From Synergistales bacterium (GTDB lineage: Bacteria; Synergistota; Synergistia; Synergistales; 79-D21), in assembly GCA_015657435.1 (NCBI GenBank), contig JADLKH010000002.1, positions 110,048 to 116,347 on the forward strand: 6,300 nucleotides of DNA. The letters are read 5' to 3'. The notes under the pieces are model-generated. The model ran no database searches. It was given only the letters and a program-made list of their open reading frames with translations, and had not been told where the DNA came from. Below, in pieces: positions 5,985-6,300 of the stretch (position 1 is its first letter; each line of letters opens with the position of its first letter). Position numbers and translations under genes: made by a program.

Positions 5985-6300
5985 TCCGTTTCCCTACCCC
6001 CTCGGATGACATCAAAATCGCAGACAAGAGGCAAATGGTCCGAAAACCGGACATCCGGCACGTCGAAACGATGAACCTTCACTCCAGGCCCCGTCAGCAG
6101 GAAATCGAGGCGGAAGCGGGGCAGACGACTGGGGTAGGTTTTTCGCGACAAAGGGTCGGCATCGCGCAACCCGGTTTCGGCAAGAAACCCGCTCAGTTCG
6201 CCGCTTCCATGAAGGAGATTGAAGTCGCCCCCCAACAAGACGGGTTTACGGTGCTCCCTGATCATTCCGGCAAGGGTTTCAAGCTGCGCCTGGCGGGCCC
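5981..6300 (-). CDS. Endonuclease/exonuclease/phosphatase (EEP) family protein, C-terminal part
   Basis: Seen: the frame is open from the right edge to TGA at 5983-5981, giving about 105 C-terminal residues. An internal ATG at 6265 is not the true start, since family sequence (ARQAQLETLAG) continues upstream of it to the window edge. Motifs of the DNase I-like fold are clear: PVLLGGDFN (metal/catalytic Asp-Asn), FRLDFLL (Asp near the active site) and the closing FSDHLPLVCDFD with the catalytic Asp-His pair. Known: EEP enzymes cleave phosphodiester or phosphoester bonds in nucleic acids, inositol phosphates or lipids. Inferred: the ATGA overlap with cardiolipin synthase suggests a membrane-lipid or linked role, as with YbhP next to ClsB, whose function is itself unsettled. 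The N-terminal two thirds, including the metal-binding Glu, lie outside the window. Confidence 0.9.
   Translation of the reverse strand, partial: ARQAQLETLAGMIREHRKPVLLGGDFNLLHGSGELSGFLAETGLRDADPLSRKTYPSRLPRFRLDFLLTGPGVKVHRFDVPDVRFSDHLPLVCDFDVIRGGRETE

Overview
The window is GC-rich (about 60% by eye), densely coding bacterial DNA with strong GGAGG-type ribosome binding sites and no sign of phage, IS or CRISPR sequence. Seven protein genes are supported. Six lie on the minus strand and one (a class V aminotransferase) on the plus strand. The organism cannot be named from this. A NiaR-type niacin repressor, an MBL protein with an HSNADH motif and strong Shine-Dalgarno sites would fit a GC-rich Synergistota or Firmicutes-type anaerobe; this is a low-confidence inference, and deltaproteobacterial lineages are not excluded.

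Left part (1-929, minus): a DJ-1/PfpI-family protein (isonitrile hydratase-like, nucleophile Cys106) is followed 23 bases downstream by a metallo-beta-lactamase-fold hydrolase that runs off the left edge. The two probably share a transcript. A divergent intergenic region (930-1055) separates them from a plus-strand PLP-dependent class V aminotransferase of the alanine/serine-glyoxylate type. That gene ends at a 25-bp perfect hairpin, which also serves the convergent transporter gene as a bidirectional terminator.

Middle part (2274-4444, minus): a tight three-gene operon encodes, in transcription order, a NiaR-like repressor (winged helix plus 3H domain), a 67-residue two-helix membrane protein, and a full-length sodium:solute symporter (SSS) protein. 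Gaps are 6 bases and then a 10-base overlap. Linkage to NiaR makes this transporter a candidate sodium-coupled niacin (or related vitamin) uptake system with a small accessory subunit. This is the most interesting point in the window. A 23-bp perfect inverted repeat with a 7-base loop lies immediately before the niaR start codon. It covers the ribosome binding site and a possible promoter, so it may be an autoregulatory operator, an RNA switch, or both.

Right part (4533-6300, minus): the C-terminal end of an endonuclease/exonuclease/phosphatase (EEP) family protein is joined by an ATGA stop/start overlap to a full-length cardiolipin synthase with two HKD motifs. This resembles the ybhP-clsB pair of enterobacteria. 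No gene-free stretch exceeds 300 bases.
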